Part shown: positions 17,139 through 25,904 of the stretch, one piece after another
How positions within the stretch are numbered: position 1 is the first letter of the stretch
How the letters are laid out: each line of letters begins with the position of its first letter
Assembly: GCF_900143095.1 (NCBI RefSeq)
Contig: NZ_FRDA01000015.1
Coordinates: 49,134 to 113,133 of the forward strand
Source: Pseudomonas asturiensis
Lineage (GTDB): Bacteria; Pseudomonadota; Gammaproteobacteria; Pseudomonadales; Pseudomonadaceae
Length of the DNA: 64,000 nt
Direction: 5' to 3'
Notes under the pieces: model-generated
Database searches by the model: none
Told to the model about the DNA's origin: nothing
Seen by the model: only the letters and a program-made list of their open reading frames with translations
Position numbers and translations under genes: made by a program

Positions 17139-17423
17139 ATGAACAGTCAGCGTATCGCGCAATTGCGTATCTCCCCCCTCCATGTGCAGCAAGGTCTGTT
17201 TCTGCTTCTTGCCTTGCTGGTCACCCTGATTGCGATTCAACAGTTCCAGCGTTGGGCCCAAGCCGGTGAGGCGACTCAAATCAGACAGCAAATCGTTCAC
17301 AGCAATGTGTCCTATCGCAGTGTGAATGCTCCGATCGCCCGTGAGGCGGCCATGAGCATTCGTCCCGTGGAAGGCGTCGTATCTGTGTCCGAAGCAGCGC
17401 CGCAGCAAAAATGGGTCTTCTGA
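17139..17423 (+). CDS. Small single-pass membrane protein, unknown function
   Basis: Not recognised as a named family. The 94 residues comprise a basic N-terminus, one strong transmembrane helix (about 17-38, LHVQQGLFLLLALLVTLIAI) and a soluble tail of about 55 residues that probably faces the periplasm. The ATG at 17139 has a strong GGAGGGAG ahead of it; a frame-extending ATG at 17106 has none. It is the first gene after the sigma-54 promoter and is followed 58 bp later by the DUF1328 gene and the lysozyme inhibitor. Any link to envelope stress is inferred from these neighbours. Confidence 0.75.
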   Translation: MNSQRIAQLRISPLHVQQGLFLLLALLVTLIAIQQFQRWAQAGEATQIRQQIVHSNVSYRSVNAPIAREAAMSIRPVEGVVSVSEAAPQQKWVF

Positions 17424-17481
17424 CCCGACCTGAAATAACCGCATCATCCAAATTCAAACGGCTGTAAAAAGGAGTATCACC

Positions 17482-17646
17482 ATGCTGAGTTGGGCTATCA
17501 CGTTTCTGATCATCGCTATCGTCGCTGCTGTACTTGGCTTCGGTGGTATCGCCGGCACTGCAACAGGTATCGCCAAGATTCTGTTCGTTGTCTTCCTGGT
17601 GATGTTCGTCGTGTCCTTCTTCTTCGGTCGTCGCGGTCGAGGCTGA
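17482..17646 (+). CDS. DUF1328 (YtjA-type) small membrane protein
   Basis: A 54-residue, very hydrophobic protein ([20 protein letters not shown]) with two transmembrane segments separated by a Gly-rich turn ([12 protein letters not shown]) and a basic end (RRGRG). This is the DUF1328/YtjA pattern, widespread in proteobacteria and often found with stress genes; its function is not known. AAAGGAG lies 8 nt before the start. Its stop is 2 bp from the next ATG, so it is translated with the Ivy gene. Confidence 0.9.
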
Positions 17647-17648
17647 GA

Positions 17649-18113
17649 ATGCGCACGTCACTCCGTACGCTGACTGCCGCCCTGTTGCTGGGCGGCAGTG
17701 CTATAGCAATGGCGGCCAACGATGGCCAGGCTCGAGTCAACGAGTTGCTTTCGTCGGCATCCGAGTATCGCCAGACCTGGGCGAAGGTTGTGAAAAAGGA
17801 AGAGAGATTGCCCGACTGGGTCATCAATCTCTCCGGCACTTCCGAGCAAATGTCTGCAGTAACGGAAGATGGCGACCGGTATCTGGTGGGTCCGCTATGC
17901 GAGACCGCCGATACCTGTAAGAGCAAGCGCCTGATCGTGGCTTTCAGCTTCGACAAGGAAGATGCCTACGCCATGCTGGTGGAAGTGCCTGCAGGTCTGC
18001 CTGCGGACAAGTCTCCCACGCACCACGCTACCTACCGTTATTTGGGCAAGCCTGATGAAGGCATGCAGAAGCTGCTCAACGAGCAGCTGCGCAAAGACCC
18101 GAATTGGTATTGA
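17649..18113 (+). CDS. Ivy-family C-type lysozyme inhibitor
   Basis: A 154-residue periplasmic protein: signal peptide (1-22, ending AMA), then an Ivy domain with LPDWVINLSGTSEQ, the strand DGDRYLVG and the disulfide-bounded inhibitory loop C-ETADT-C, which matches the CKPHDC loop of E. coli Ivy in place but not in sequence. Ivy proteins plug the lysozyme active site and protect the wall; some also restrain the cell's own lytic transglycosylases. P. aeruginosa carries an Ivy paralogue at this chromosomal site. The changed loop lacks the central His, so the target or strength may differ. It is the last gene of the sigma-54-preceded operon. Confidence 0.82.
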   Translation: MRTSLRTLTAALLLGGSAIAMAANDGQARVNELLSSASEYRQTWAKVVKKEERLPDWVINLSGTSEQMSAVTEDGDRYLVGPLCETADTCKSKRLIVAFSFDKEDAYAMLVEVPAGLPADKSPTHHATYRYLGKPDEGMQKLLNEQLRKDPNWY

Positions 18114-18121
18114 TCTAAAGA

Positions 18122-18147
18122 GGGAGAGAGTCGAGTGACTCTTTCCC
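18122..18147 (+). terminator. Hairpin after the Ivy gene, possible terminator
   Basis: GGGAGAGAGTC (18122-18132) pairs with GACTCTTTCCC (18137-18147) over 11 bp with one G-U pair and a GAGT loop, 9 bp after the stop. There is no T tract, so termination is uncertain. Confidence 0.4.
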
Positions 18148-18748
18148 GATGCACGGCCTGAGGAAGGTACGTGCATGACCAGGGGGCCGGGTTGTGTTGA
18201 TTGAAAGGATCGGCGCGACCTAGGAGTACAGGGAGTACTTCCGCCGAGGGCCGGGTCAGGCAAGCTGCCGCACCAGTAAACTGTTTCAGGACTCGATCCT
18301 CTCGAGTGGAAATGGTCTTGCTCGTGCGGCGCTTTACGTCTATCGCTTCTGGTTTTCCCCCCGAAAGTCCGCCGTATATCCAATAAATCCGTAAAAAATC
18401 ACCTTCCCCTCTGCCCCGCGCCGTCCTGATTCCTGAACCCCTCTTTACAACGCAGGCGACGTTTTAGCCGCGTTTGCGCCGAATAGCGGCATTCTCCTAT
18501 GTCGCAAACCGATAGTTTTTGTCGTTTTTGTATGCCGATCCGGCATGAGGTAGGCGTTTACGGCATTAGACGTGCGCGCCTGCCATGGGAATAGTTGCGC
18601 CTTTTTTCGCCTGCTACAGAGCTGGGACGCTCGCCTGCGGTGACCTTCTGTGGACATTTTCAAAGTTATCCGCCGCTTGAAATTGCTGTGGAAAAGCACT
18701 TTCGGCGTGTCGGTTTTGGAAGTGCCCAAGCCACTTTTAACCAAGGGT
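18148..18748. other. Long gap before gltP, no gene recognised
   Basis: About 600 bp without a convincing reading frame. It holds a GGA-rich stretch (six GGA triplets, 18160-18310), including GTAC-AGGGA-GTAC (18226-18238) and the inverted repeat ACTCGA/TCGAGT (18291-18307). It also has a perfect ATGCCG/CGGCAT dyad (18532-18546) and A/T-richer DNA closer to gltP. The gltP promoter must lie here but I cannot place it with confidence. A small RNA is possible but no clear terminator was found. Confidence 0.4.
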
Positions 18749-18757
18749 AATAATAAT
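18749..18757 (+). promoter_or_regulatory. Crc/Hfq catabolite-activity motif at the gltP start
   Basis: AATAATAAT directly abuts the gltP ATG and follows the Shine-Dalgarno AAGGG (18743-18747). It fits the AAnAAnAA motif bound by Hfq with Crc to block translation when preferred carbon sources are present. Confidence 0.65.
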
Positions 18758-20089
18758 ATGAAGAAGGCAAAGCTGAGTCTGGCCTGGCAGATCCTGATCG
18801 GTCTGGCACTGGGCATCGCCGTTGGTGCGTTTCTCAACCACTTCAGTGCTGAAAAGGCCTGGTGGATCAGCAATATCCTGCAGCCTGCAGGGGATATCTT
18901 CATTCGACTGATCAAGATGATCGTCATCCCTATCGTCGTCGCCTCGCTGGTGGTGGGCATCGCAGGCGTCGGCGATGCGAAGAAGCTGGGCCGCATCGGC
19001 CTCAAGACCATCATCTACTTCGAGGTGGTTACCACGATCGCGATTCTGGTCGGCCTGGTTCTGGCCAATGTCTTTCACCCCGGCACCGGCATCGACATGA
19101 GCACGCTGGGCACGGTCGATATTTCCAAATATCAGCAGACCACTGCCGAGGTTCAGCATGATCACGCGTTTATCGCCACGATCCTCAACCTGATCCCGTC
19201 CAACATCTTTGCGGCCATGGCACGTGGCGAAATGCTGCCGATCATCTTCTTCTCGGTGCTGTTCGGTCTGGGGCTTTCGAGTTTGCAGGCGGACGTCCGT
19301 GATCCTCTGGTCAAAATGTTCCAGGGTGTCTCGGAAACCATGTTCAAGGTCACTCACATGATCATGAACTACGCACCGATCGGCGTGTTCGCACTGATTG
19401 CCGTGACCGTCGCCAACTTCGGCTTCGCCTCGTTGCTGCCGTTGGCCAAGCTGGTGATTCTGGTGTACGTCGCCATCGCGTTCTTCGCGTTCGTGGTACT
19501 GGGCCTGATCGCCCGTGCCTTCGGCTTCTCGGTGGTGAAGCTGATGCGCATCTTTAAGGATGAGCTGATTCTGGCCTACTCCACTGCCAGTTCCGAAACC
19601 GTGCTGCCGCGCGTTATCCAGAAGATGGAAGCCTACGGCGCGCCTAAAGCAATCTGCAGTTTCGTGGTGCCGACCGGTTACTCCTTCAACCTCGACGGCT
19701 CGACGCTGTATCAGAGCATTGCGGCGATCTTCATTGCCCAGTTGTACGGCATCGACCTGTCCATTGGCGCACAGCTGATGCTGGTCCTGACCCTGATGGT
19801 CACCTCCAAGGGCATCGCGGGCGTTCCGGGTGTGTCCTTCGTGGTGCTGCTGGCCACTCTGGGCAGTGCAGGCATCCCGCTGGAAGGCCTGGCCTTCATC
19901 GCAGGTGTCGACCGCATCATGGATATGGCCCGTACCGCACTGAATGTGATCGGCAACGCCTTGGCCGTACTGGTCATCTCGCGTTGGGAAGGCATGTACG
20001 ACGACGCCAAGGGCCAGGCCTACTGGGAATCCCTGCCGCACTGGCGCAGCAAGGAACCCGTCCCGCTGGGCCGCCCTGCGGCGGAGTGA
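18758..20089 (+). CDS. gltP: Glutamate/aspartate:proton symporter GltP
   Basis: A 443-residue inner-membrane transporter of the DAACS (SLC1-like) family, taking up glutamate, aspartate or related dicarboxylates with protons. The family signature is present: the serine-rich re-entrant loop STASSETVLPR, the substrate/cation motif PTGYSFNLDGSTLYQ, and DRIMDMARTALNVIGN near the end. Start ATG 18758 with AAGGG upstream; a longer frame from 18650 would not fit the family. The A-rich tract at the start codon suggests Crc/Hfq translational control. crc itself is in this window at 43149-43928. Confidence 0.93.
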   Translation: MKKAKLSLAWQILIGLALGIAVGAFLNHFSAEKAWWISNILQPAGDIFIRLIKMIVIPIVVASLVVGIAGVGDAKKLGRIGLKTIIYFEVVTTIAILVGLVLANVFHPGTGIDMSTLGTVDISKYQQTTAEVQHDHAFIATILNLIPSNIFAAMARGEMLPIIFFSVLFGLGLSSLQADVRDPLVKMFQGVSETMFKVTHMIMNYAPIGVFALIAVTVANFGFASLLPLAKLVILVYVAIAFFAFVVLGLIARAFGFSVVKLMRIFKDELILAYSTASSETVLPRVIQKMEAYGAPKAICSFVVPTGYSFNLDGSTLYQSIAAIFIAQLYGIDLSIGAQLMLVLTLMVTSKGIAGVPGVSFVVLLATLGSAGIPLEGLAFIAGVDRIMDMARTALNVIGNALAVLVISRWEGMYDDAKGQAYWESLPHWRSKEPVPLGRPAAE

Positions 20090-20109
20090 TTGCTGAAGTC
20101 CTGCGTACT

Positions 20110-20141
20110 GATCGTGCCCATTCTCCCGTGTGGGCACGATC
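20110..20141 (+). terminator. Hairpin after gltP
   Basis: Perfect 11-bp inverted repeat GATCGTGCCCA (20110-20120) and TGGGCACGATC (20131-20141), 20 bp past the stop. The T content after it is weak. Confidence 0.5.
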
Positions 20142-20281
20142 AACAACTTTCCCTATACCGATCGCTCCCCAAGTTTCGGGTCCATTTCTGATATGACGCA
20201 AAGCGTCATGGTATGCCCCCCGATTTCCCTCCAGCCCCCCTCGCCGTTATCATCCCCCGCATCTTGTGAGGGACTTATCCG

Positions 20282-21523
20282 ATGCTCAATGGCCTGTGGC
20301 TTGGTTTTTTTGTCGTGGCGGCGATTTCCGCGATGGCGCAGTGGCTGGTTGGCGGCAATGCGGGGATCTTTGCGGCGATGGTCGAAAGCATCTTTGCCAT
20401 GGCCAAGCTGTCGGTCGAAGTCATGGTGCTGTTGTTCGGCACCCTCACCCTCTGGCTCGGTTTTTTGCGCATTGCCGAAAAGGCGGGCATCGTCGACTGG
20501 CTGGCGAAGGTGCTCGGGCCGCTGTTCCTGCGGCTGATGCCCGAAGTGCCGCCCGGCCATCCGGCGCTGGGTCTGATTACCCTCAACTTTGCTGCCAACG
20601 CCCTCGGGCTGGATAACGCCGCAACGCCTATCGGCCTCAAGGCCATGCGCTCTCTGCAGGAACTCAATCCCAGTAAGGACGCCGCCAGCAACGCGCAGAT
20701 CCTGTTCCTGGTGCTCAATGCATCGTCCCTGACCCTGCTGCCAGTGACGATCTTCATGTACCGCGCTCAGCAAGGTGCTGCTGACCCGACACTGGTTTTC
20801 CTGCCGATCCTGCTGGCCACCAGCGCCTCGACCGTCGTGGGCCTGCTCTCGGTGGCGTTCATGCAGCGCTTGCGCCTGTGGGACCCGGTGGTGCTGGCCT
20901 ATCTGATTCCCGGTGCGCTGCTGCTGGGCGGTTTCATGGCGTTTCTGGCGACGCTGTCGGCGGCTGCGCTGGCAGGGCTGTCTTCCATTCTGGGCAACCT
21001 CACGCTGTTCGGCCTGATCATGATGTTTCTAATCATCGGCTCGCTGCGCAAAGTGCAGGTGTATGAAGCGTTCGTGGAGGGCGCGAAGGAAGGTTTTGAC
21101 GTCGCCAAGAGCCTGTTGCCGTATCTGGTGGCGATGCTCTGCGCAGTGGGCGTGCTGCGTGCGTCAGGAGCGCTGGACTTTGGCCTGGAAGGCATTCGGC
21201 ACATGGTTGAATGGCTGGGCTGGGATACGCGCTTCGTCGACGCCCTGCCGACCGCCATGGTCAAACCCTTCTCCGGCAGTGCCGCGCGGGCGCTGCTGAT
21301 CGAGACCATGCAAACCCAGGGCGTGGACAGCTTTGCCGCGCTGGCTGCCGCGACGATTCAGGGCAGCACCGAAACCACGTTTTACGTGCTGGCCGTGTAC
21401 TTCGGTGCGGTCGGCATCCAGCGTGCGCGCCATGCGGTGGGTTGCGCGCTGCTGGCCGAGTTCTCTGGCGTGGTGGCGGCCATTTTCGTCTGCTACTGGT
21501 TCTTTGGCGCCACCGCCACCTGA
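20282..21523 (+). CDS. SpmA/SpmB-like nucleoside-recognition (Gate) membrane protein
   Basis: A 413-residue polytopic membrane protein with two Gate/nucleoside-recognition domains in tandem: the N-terminal half resembles SpmA (NFAANALGLDNAATPIGLKAM), the C-terminal half SpmB (KPFSGSAARALLIETM, GSTETTFYVLAVYFG). In Bacillus these are separate spore-maturation proteins; in Pseudomonas they occur fused in a non-sporulating host and the substrate is unknown. GAGGG precedes ATG 20282. It ends 4 bp from the convergent DUF5924 gene, leaving no room for separate terminators. Confidence 0.85.
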   Translation: MLNGLWLGFFVVAAISAMAQWLVGGNAGIFAAMVESIFAMAKLSVEVMVLLFGTLTLWLGFLRIAEKAGIVDWLAKVLGPLFLRLMPEVPPGHPALGLITLNFAANALGLDNAATPIGLKAMRSLQELNPSKDAASNAQILFLVLNASSLTLLPVTIFMYRAQQGAADPTLVFLPILLATSASTVVGLLSVAFMQRLRLWDPVVLAYLIPGALLLGGFMAFLATLSAAALAGLSSILGNLTLFGLIMMFLIIGSLRKVQVYEAFVEGAKEGFDVAKSLLPYLVAMLCAVGVLRASGALDFGLEGIRHMVEWLGWDTRFVDALPTAMVKPFSGSAARALLIETMQTQGVDSFAALAAATIQGSTETTFYVLAVYFGAVGIQRARHAVGCALLAEFSGVVAAIFVCYWFFGATAT

Positions 21524-21527
21524 CGGC

Positions 21528-22709
21528 TTACTGAGCCGGCGCTTCTGGCGCCGCCTCGGCTGCGGGTGCTTCCTGCTTCGGTTGAACCGGCTCGGACTTT
21601 TCCGGTGCCGCTTCGGCTGCGGGCTCTTCGCCGGTATCGCCGCCTGGCTTGAGCTTGATGATCCTGCCGGTCGGACGCTTCACGGCAGGCTCGTCGGCGT
21701 CAGTGACCGTAAAGCGCAGCACGCCGATCATCTGCCCATCCTCGGTCAGCACCCTCACCTGCCAGCGCCCGACCACGTCCTGCGGGAAATTCTGTTTGTG
21801 GGTCCAGGCGCGATAGCCTTCCTTGCGCCCGCCATGGATGTCCAGCGCGATCCGGTCCATCTCTTTACCGTCATGTCGCCACACGTGGTAGATGCGCTCT
21901 TCAAGGCCGCGTGGCGCATTGATTGCGGTATAGGCGTACAGCCCGCCGTTGCGCAACTGACTGGCGCTGATCTGTCGGATGCTGTCGCCCGGCGTGCGGT
22001 TCTTGTTGTCGAAGTCCGGGCTGACAGCCACTTCAGTCAGCCACAACGTTGCAGGCGGTACCCATGAGCGCAGCAGCCACCCCGCGCCGCCTGCGACCAC
22101 AATCATCGTGAGCACCATCAGGCCGTTGCGCCAGCTGTTCAGCGGAAAGGACGACGCCAGGCTGGGGAAGGACAGCAACATCGCGACGCCAAGCGCCAGC
22201 TTGTAACTCTCGGCGGTGGTCAGGTGAACGATGATGGGCAACGCAGTGAGCAGTGCAGCGAACAGGGTCAGGGTGTGCAAGGCCATGAACAGCCAGCGCC
22301 GTGGGGCGAGCCATTTGTAGTACAGCGGATCGATGATTGAGATCAGCCCGGCAGCGCCCAGCAGCGCCGTGAACAGCGCCTGCCCGCTGTTCCACGTGGT
22401 GGTGATGAAAAAGAACGGCAAGACGAAGAACAGGCTTTCCTGATGGATCATCTGCGTGCCGTAGCGCAGCAGGCCCTGCGGGATCTCGCGGCCGATGGCC
22501 TTGTTGAGCAGCCCGACCATGGTGTTCTCGACCATCAGCCATAACCAGCTGATAAGCATGACCACCGCGATCCAGGTGGCCAGCCCTTCCTGTCGATCCA
22601 CCAGAATGAAACTGGCGATGCCGGAGACGAAACCAAAAGCCGCAATGAGCCCCGGATAGCGTTGCATCAGGTTGAGCACGGGTGTCACGAAGCGGTTCAG
22701 GTCAGGCAT
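21528..22709 (-). CDS. DUF5924/DUF2914 membrane protein
   Basis: A 393-residue protein with an N-terminal membrane part of about seven helices (residues 15-225). It is followed by a soluble DUF2914-type beta domain (about 230-335, with RIYHVWRHDGKEMDRIALDIHGG and GRWQVRVLTEDGQMIG). A Pro/Ala/Glu-rich tail of about 50 residues (PAAEAAPEKSEPVQPKQ) ends it. DUF2914 resembles carbohydrate- or ligand-binding domains of bacterial surface proteins; no function is established. It follows the M16 peptidase gene on the same strand but a terminator separates them. Confidence 0.78.
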   Translation of the reverse strand: MPDLNRFVTPVLNLMQRYPGLIAAFGFVSGIASFILVDRQEGLATWIAVVMLISWLWLMVENTMVGLLNKAIGREIPQGLLRYGTQMIHQESLFFVLPFFFITTTWNSGQALFTALLGAAGLISIIDPLYYKWLAPRRWLFMALHTLTLFAALLTALPIIVHLTTAESYKLALGVAMLLSFPSLASSFPLNSWRNGLMVLTMIVVAGGAGWLLRSWVPPATLWLTEVAVSPDFDNKNRTPGDSIRQISASQLRNGGLYAYTAINAPRGLEERIYHVWRHDGKEMDRIALDIHGGRKEGYRAWTHKQNFPQDVVGRWQVRVLTEDGQMIGVLRFTVTDADEPAVKRPTGRIIKLKPGGDTGEEPAAEAAPEKSEPVQPKQEAPAAEAAPEAPAQ

Positions 22710-22738
22710 CAGGGCAGTTCACTCGGGTTGAAACACTC

Positions 22739-22772
22739 AAAAACCCGCGCAGCATAACAACGCCGCGCGGGT
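22739..22772 (-). terminator. Rho-independent terminator of the M16 peptidase gene
   Basis: On the minus strand ACCCGCGC and GCGCGGGT form an 8-bp stem (22765-22772 with 22743-22750), followed by TTTTT. It lies 36 bp past the peptidase stop. Confidence 0.8.
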
Positions 22773-22808
22773 CCCTGTAGAAAGAGGTGCGTTGCACCGC
22801 CACGGCAC

Positions 22809-24194
22809 TTATCGACGATGCGCCCGCCAGCGCCACAGCAACAGTGCCAGCAGCATGACGATCAGCCCCGCTACGGCGGCAATGACCCAATACAGACCGT
22901 CGTAGCTGAGCAAGGGTTTCTCGATTCGCATATAGCCAGGTTGTGCCAGTAACTGGCGCATCGCTCGATTGGCGGTTTCCAGGCTCACGGCCTTGATGCG
23001 TTTGGCAGGGTCGGTGAAGCGCCCGTCCTCATAGTCGTTGAGCGCGCCCCAGTAATAATCGGCCAGAGCACTGTTGCCCTGGACCGCCCAGGCTTGTCGA
23101 TCGACGGCCATGTCGCGCAGGCGCGCAAAGGTCTCGGGCTGCATACCGTCGTTCTGTAAACGCTCGACCAGGGCGCGTATTTCCTTTTCGGCCCGGTCGG
23201 CATCCTGGCGTTCCACATCGGCATTGAGGCTCAGGAAACCCACATCGCCAAAGACCTCACGCTCGGCCGACGGCCCATACGACAGGCTGTGCTTGAGGCG
23301 CAGTTCGGTATAGAGCGACCAGTCGAGATAGGCTTTGACCAGGTCCCAGGTCTCGTCATGCTGGTCGTCCAGCTGGGGCTCGGGGTAGATCAGGTGCAGC
23401 CTGGCATTCTCCCCGAGCCCGCCGCGCTCCAGCTCGCGTCTGGGTTCGGCCGAGCCATTGCTTTCAGCCAGCGGCGGGTGATCAATCGGATCGGTGGGTG
23501 CCAGCTTGCCGTAGGTGCGTTCCAGATAGGCTGGCAGCAGTTTGTCCAGATCGCCGACCACGATCAGCGTCATGTTATTGGGCGCGTACCAGGACGCGAA
23601 TACGTCTTCGATCTGCGCCAGTGTGATGTCGTCCGCTTCAGGGCGTTCGGCGCATTTGAGGCCCAGTTCGATCGCCAACTGGCTACTGGCACCGCGGCTG
23701 GAACCGCGTCGGTCGAGCAGGCGCTGCAAGTGCGAGAAATGCCCGCCGTCTTCGCGTTCGACGATGCTTTTGACGGTGTCCAGACGTGCCTGATTCAGCT
23801 CGGTCCGGGTCATGACGTCCAGCAACAGATCCAGCACCTTGCGCTGGTTGCGTGCCGGAGCTTCGAGAACGAACGTGGTATCGGTGTTGCTGGTGAACGC
23901 ATTCCACTCGCCGCCCAGCGCCTGCATACGTTCTTCCAGCCCGCCTTCGCCGCTGGCGTCGATACCGCTGAACAGCAGGTGCTCCAGCAGGTGTGGCAGT
24001 TCCTTGTCCTTGCAGGGGAAGTCATCGAAGCCAATGCCCACTACCAGGCGGATAGCAACATGACCCTTTTCGTAGCCGGGCTTCAGCAGGACCTGCAGAC
24101 CGTTGGGCAGCAGATAGCCCTCGACTTTCAGACGGTCAAGGGCGAACGAAGGGAGTGAGCCGAGAAGCAGACAAGCGAACAGCAGGCAACGCAT
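22809..24194 (-). CDS. M16-family zinc peptidase, membrane-anchored
   Basis: A 461-residue insulinase/pitrilysin-type protein with a signal peptide (1-18) and the inverted zinc motif H68-LLE-H72 (LPHLLEHLLFSG). A conserved downstream acidic region supplies the third ligand, and the inactive-like C-terminal M16 domain is also present. A C-terminal transmembrane helix (about 431-453) is followed by the basic end RWRAHRR, so it is probably periplasmic and tethered to the inner membrane. It is shorter than pitrilysin and carries a single catalytic M16 module. The substrate is unknown. The Na/Pi transporter gene lies upstream on the same strand (57-bp gap). Confidence 0.85.
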   Translation of the reverse strand: MRCLLFACLLLGSLPSFALDRLKVEGYLLPNGLQVLLKPGYEKGHVAIRLVVGIGFDDFPCKDKELPHLLEHLLFSGIDASGEGGLEERMQALGGEWNAFTSNTDTTFVLEAPARNQRKVLDLLLDVMTRTELNQARLDTVKSIVEREDGGHFSHLQRLLDRRGSSRGASSQLAIELGLKCAERPEADDITLAQIEDVFASWYAPNNMTLIVVGDLDKLLPAYLERTYGKLAPTDPIDHPPLAESNGSAEPRRELERGGLGENARLHLIYPEPQLDDQHDETWDLVKAYLDWSLYTELRLKHSLSYGPSAEREVFGDVGFLSLNADVERQDADRAEKEIRALVERLQNDGMQPETFARLRDMAVDRQAWAVQGNSALADYYWGALNDYEDGRFTDPAKRIKAVSLETANRAMRQLLAQPGYMRIEKPLLSYDGLYWVIAAVAGLIVMLLALLLWRWRAHRR

Positions 24195-24251
24195 AACGCA
24201 GCTTTCCTTGCGGGCCGGTATGTTTAACAGACTTCGAGGCTCCCCTTACGT

Positions 24252-25904
24252 TCACAGCGATTGTTCCACAGCGCTTTCACTGGACAGCGCTCCGGTGTCG
24301 GAGGTTTCCAGCACGGCGTAGGCGCTGCTGCAGAATAGCGAATTGAGGCGCTTCATGTCGGCGATCAGTTCGAGGTGCAGGGAGCTGGTCTCGATGCTTT
24401 GCACTACTTTACGCTGCAGCCGGCTGACATGGGCATGCGCCAGCCGCCGCTCTTGAGCCCGAAAGCGACGTTTCTCGCGCAACAACTGGCGCGCGCTCTC
24501 CTCGTCGCCACTGAGAAACACCGACAGGCCCAGACGCAGGTTGGACTGCAACTGGACCTGCAGGTCGGCCAGTTCTTCCAGCCCGACTTCCGAGAACGAA
24601 CGACGCTGCGAAGTCTTCTGCTGCTGGATCTTGCGCAGCATGCGCTCGATCAGCCCGGCAGCCAGCTCCAGGTTAATCGTCAACTCAATGATCTCGGCCC
24701 AGCGGCGGTTATCGTGCTCGCCCAGTTCCTCGCGCGGCATCTGCGCCAGGTACAGCTTGATCGCGCTGTACAGCGCTTCCACGTCATCGTTGAGGCGACG
24801 CACTTCCTGAGTGACAGCGGTCTGGGTGCCGCGCAATACAGCCAGCATCGAACCGAGCATGCTTTCGATCAGGTCGCCCATGCGCAGGGTTTCACGCACG
24901 GCATTGGCCAGCGCGAGCGTGGGCGTGCTGAGCGCTGTCAGGTCCAGATGGCGAGGTTTGGCCAGGCCGCCGACTTCGTTCTGCTGCGGCAGCAAGGCGG
25001 CGCACAGGCGCGCCATAGGCCCGACGGTGGGTAGCATGATCAGGCAACGCGTGGTGTTGTAGATCAGGTGGAAACCGATGACCAGTTCCTGGGGGCTGAA
25101 GCCCAGTGTGTCGATCCACGCCACCAGCGGGTCAAGCACCGGGATGATCAACAGCAGGCCCAGCAGCTTATACAACAGACTGCCCAGCGCAACCTGCCGT
25201 CCCGCGACGTTCTGCATGCTGGTGCTCAGAAACGCCAGCAGGCCGCTGCCGATGTTGGCGCCGATGACCAGGCCGATGGCAACCGGCAGCCCGATGATTT
25301 CCGCTCCCGCCAGCGTGGCGGTCAACAGCACGGCCGCCAGGCTGGAATAAGAGATCAGGGCGAACATGGCACCCACCAGCGCATCCAGCAGCAGGTCGCC
25401 GGTCAGTGACGCGAACAGCACTTTGACGCCCGCCGCCTGGGTGATGGGGGCGGCGGCCGTGACGATCAGCTGCAGCGCCAGCACGATCAGACCCAGGCCG
25501 ATGCCTACGCGGCCCAACTGTCCGGCCCGCGTCTGCTTACGCGACAGGAAGAACACGACGCCGAGGAAAATCAGCAGCGGCGATAGCCACGACAGGTCGA
25601 AGGTGAGCACCCGCGACATCAACGCAGTCCCGACATCGGCGCCAAGCATGATGACCAGCGCAGGCGTCAGCGTCATCAGGCCCTGGCCCACGAAGGAGGT
25701 GACCAGCATCGCTGTGGCGTTGCTGCTCTGCACCATGGCGGTCACGAGAATACCGGCGATGAAGGCCAGTGGACGTCTGGACATGTTCTGGCTGAGCACG
25801 CGTCGCAGTTGTGCGCCGTAAACACGAAGGATGCCAGTGCGCACGATATGCGTGCCCCAGATCAGCAGGGCCACGGCGGATAGCAAATCGAGCAGGGTCA
25901 GCAT
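24252..25904 (-). CDS. Na+/phosphate cotransporter family protein with PhoU-like tail
   Basis: A 550-residue protein of the NptA/YjbB type. The N-terminal half has two inverted Na_Pi_cotrans repeats with the QSSNATAMLVTSFVGQG signature and a partner segment (YSSLAAVLLTATLAGAEIIGLP). The C-terminal part (about 330-540) is a helical PhoU-like domain. Family members move phosphate with sodium, often outward. QSS is complete in the first repeat, while the second shows SYSS. The start at ATG 25904 is followed at once by a membrane helix. A perfect CTGTCAT-AAAT Pho half-site lies about 160 bp upstream but in the opposite orientation. Confidence 0.85.
   Translation of the reverse strand: MLTLLDLLSAVALLIWGTHIVRTGILRVYGAQLRRVLSQNMSRRPLAFIAGILVTAMVQSSNATAMLVTSFVGQGLMTLTPALVIMLGADVGTALMSRVLTFDLSWLSPLLIFLGVVFFLSRKQTRAGQLGRVGIGLGLIVLALQLIVTAAAPITQAAGVKVLFASLTGDLLLDALVGAMFALISYSSLAAVLLTATLAGAEIIGLPVAIGLVIGANIGSGLLAFLSTSMQNVAGRQVALGSLLYKLLGLLLIIPVLDPLVAWIDTLGFSPQELVIGFHLIYNTTRCLIMLPTVGPMARLCAALLPQQNEVGGLAKPRHLDLTALSTPTLALANAVRETLRMGDLIESMLGSMLAVLRGTQTAVTQEVRRLNDDVEALYSAIKLYLAQMPREELGEHDNRRWAEIIELTINLELAAGLIERMLRKIQQQKTSQRRSFSEVGLEELADLQVQLQSNLRLGLSVFLSGDEESARQLLREKRRFRAQERRLAHAHVSRLQRKVVQSIETSSLHLELIADMKRLNSLFCSSAYAVLETSDTGALSSESAVEQSL

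Noticed and set aside
18665..18695. DnaA-box-like TTATCCGCC and TGTGGAAAA upstream of gltP
   Set aside because: Both deviate from TTATCCACA and the region has no other origin features.
18148..18748. RsmX/Y/Z-type small RNA
   Set aside because: No GacA upstream activating sequence (TGTAAG-N6-CTTACA) and no clear terminator; kept only as a low-interest observation.
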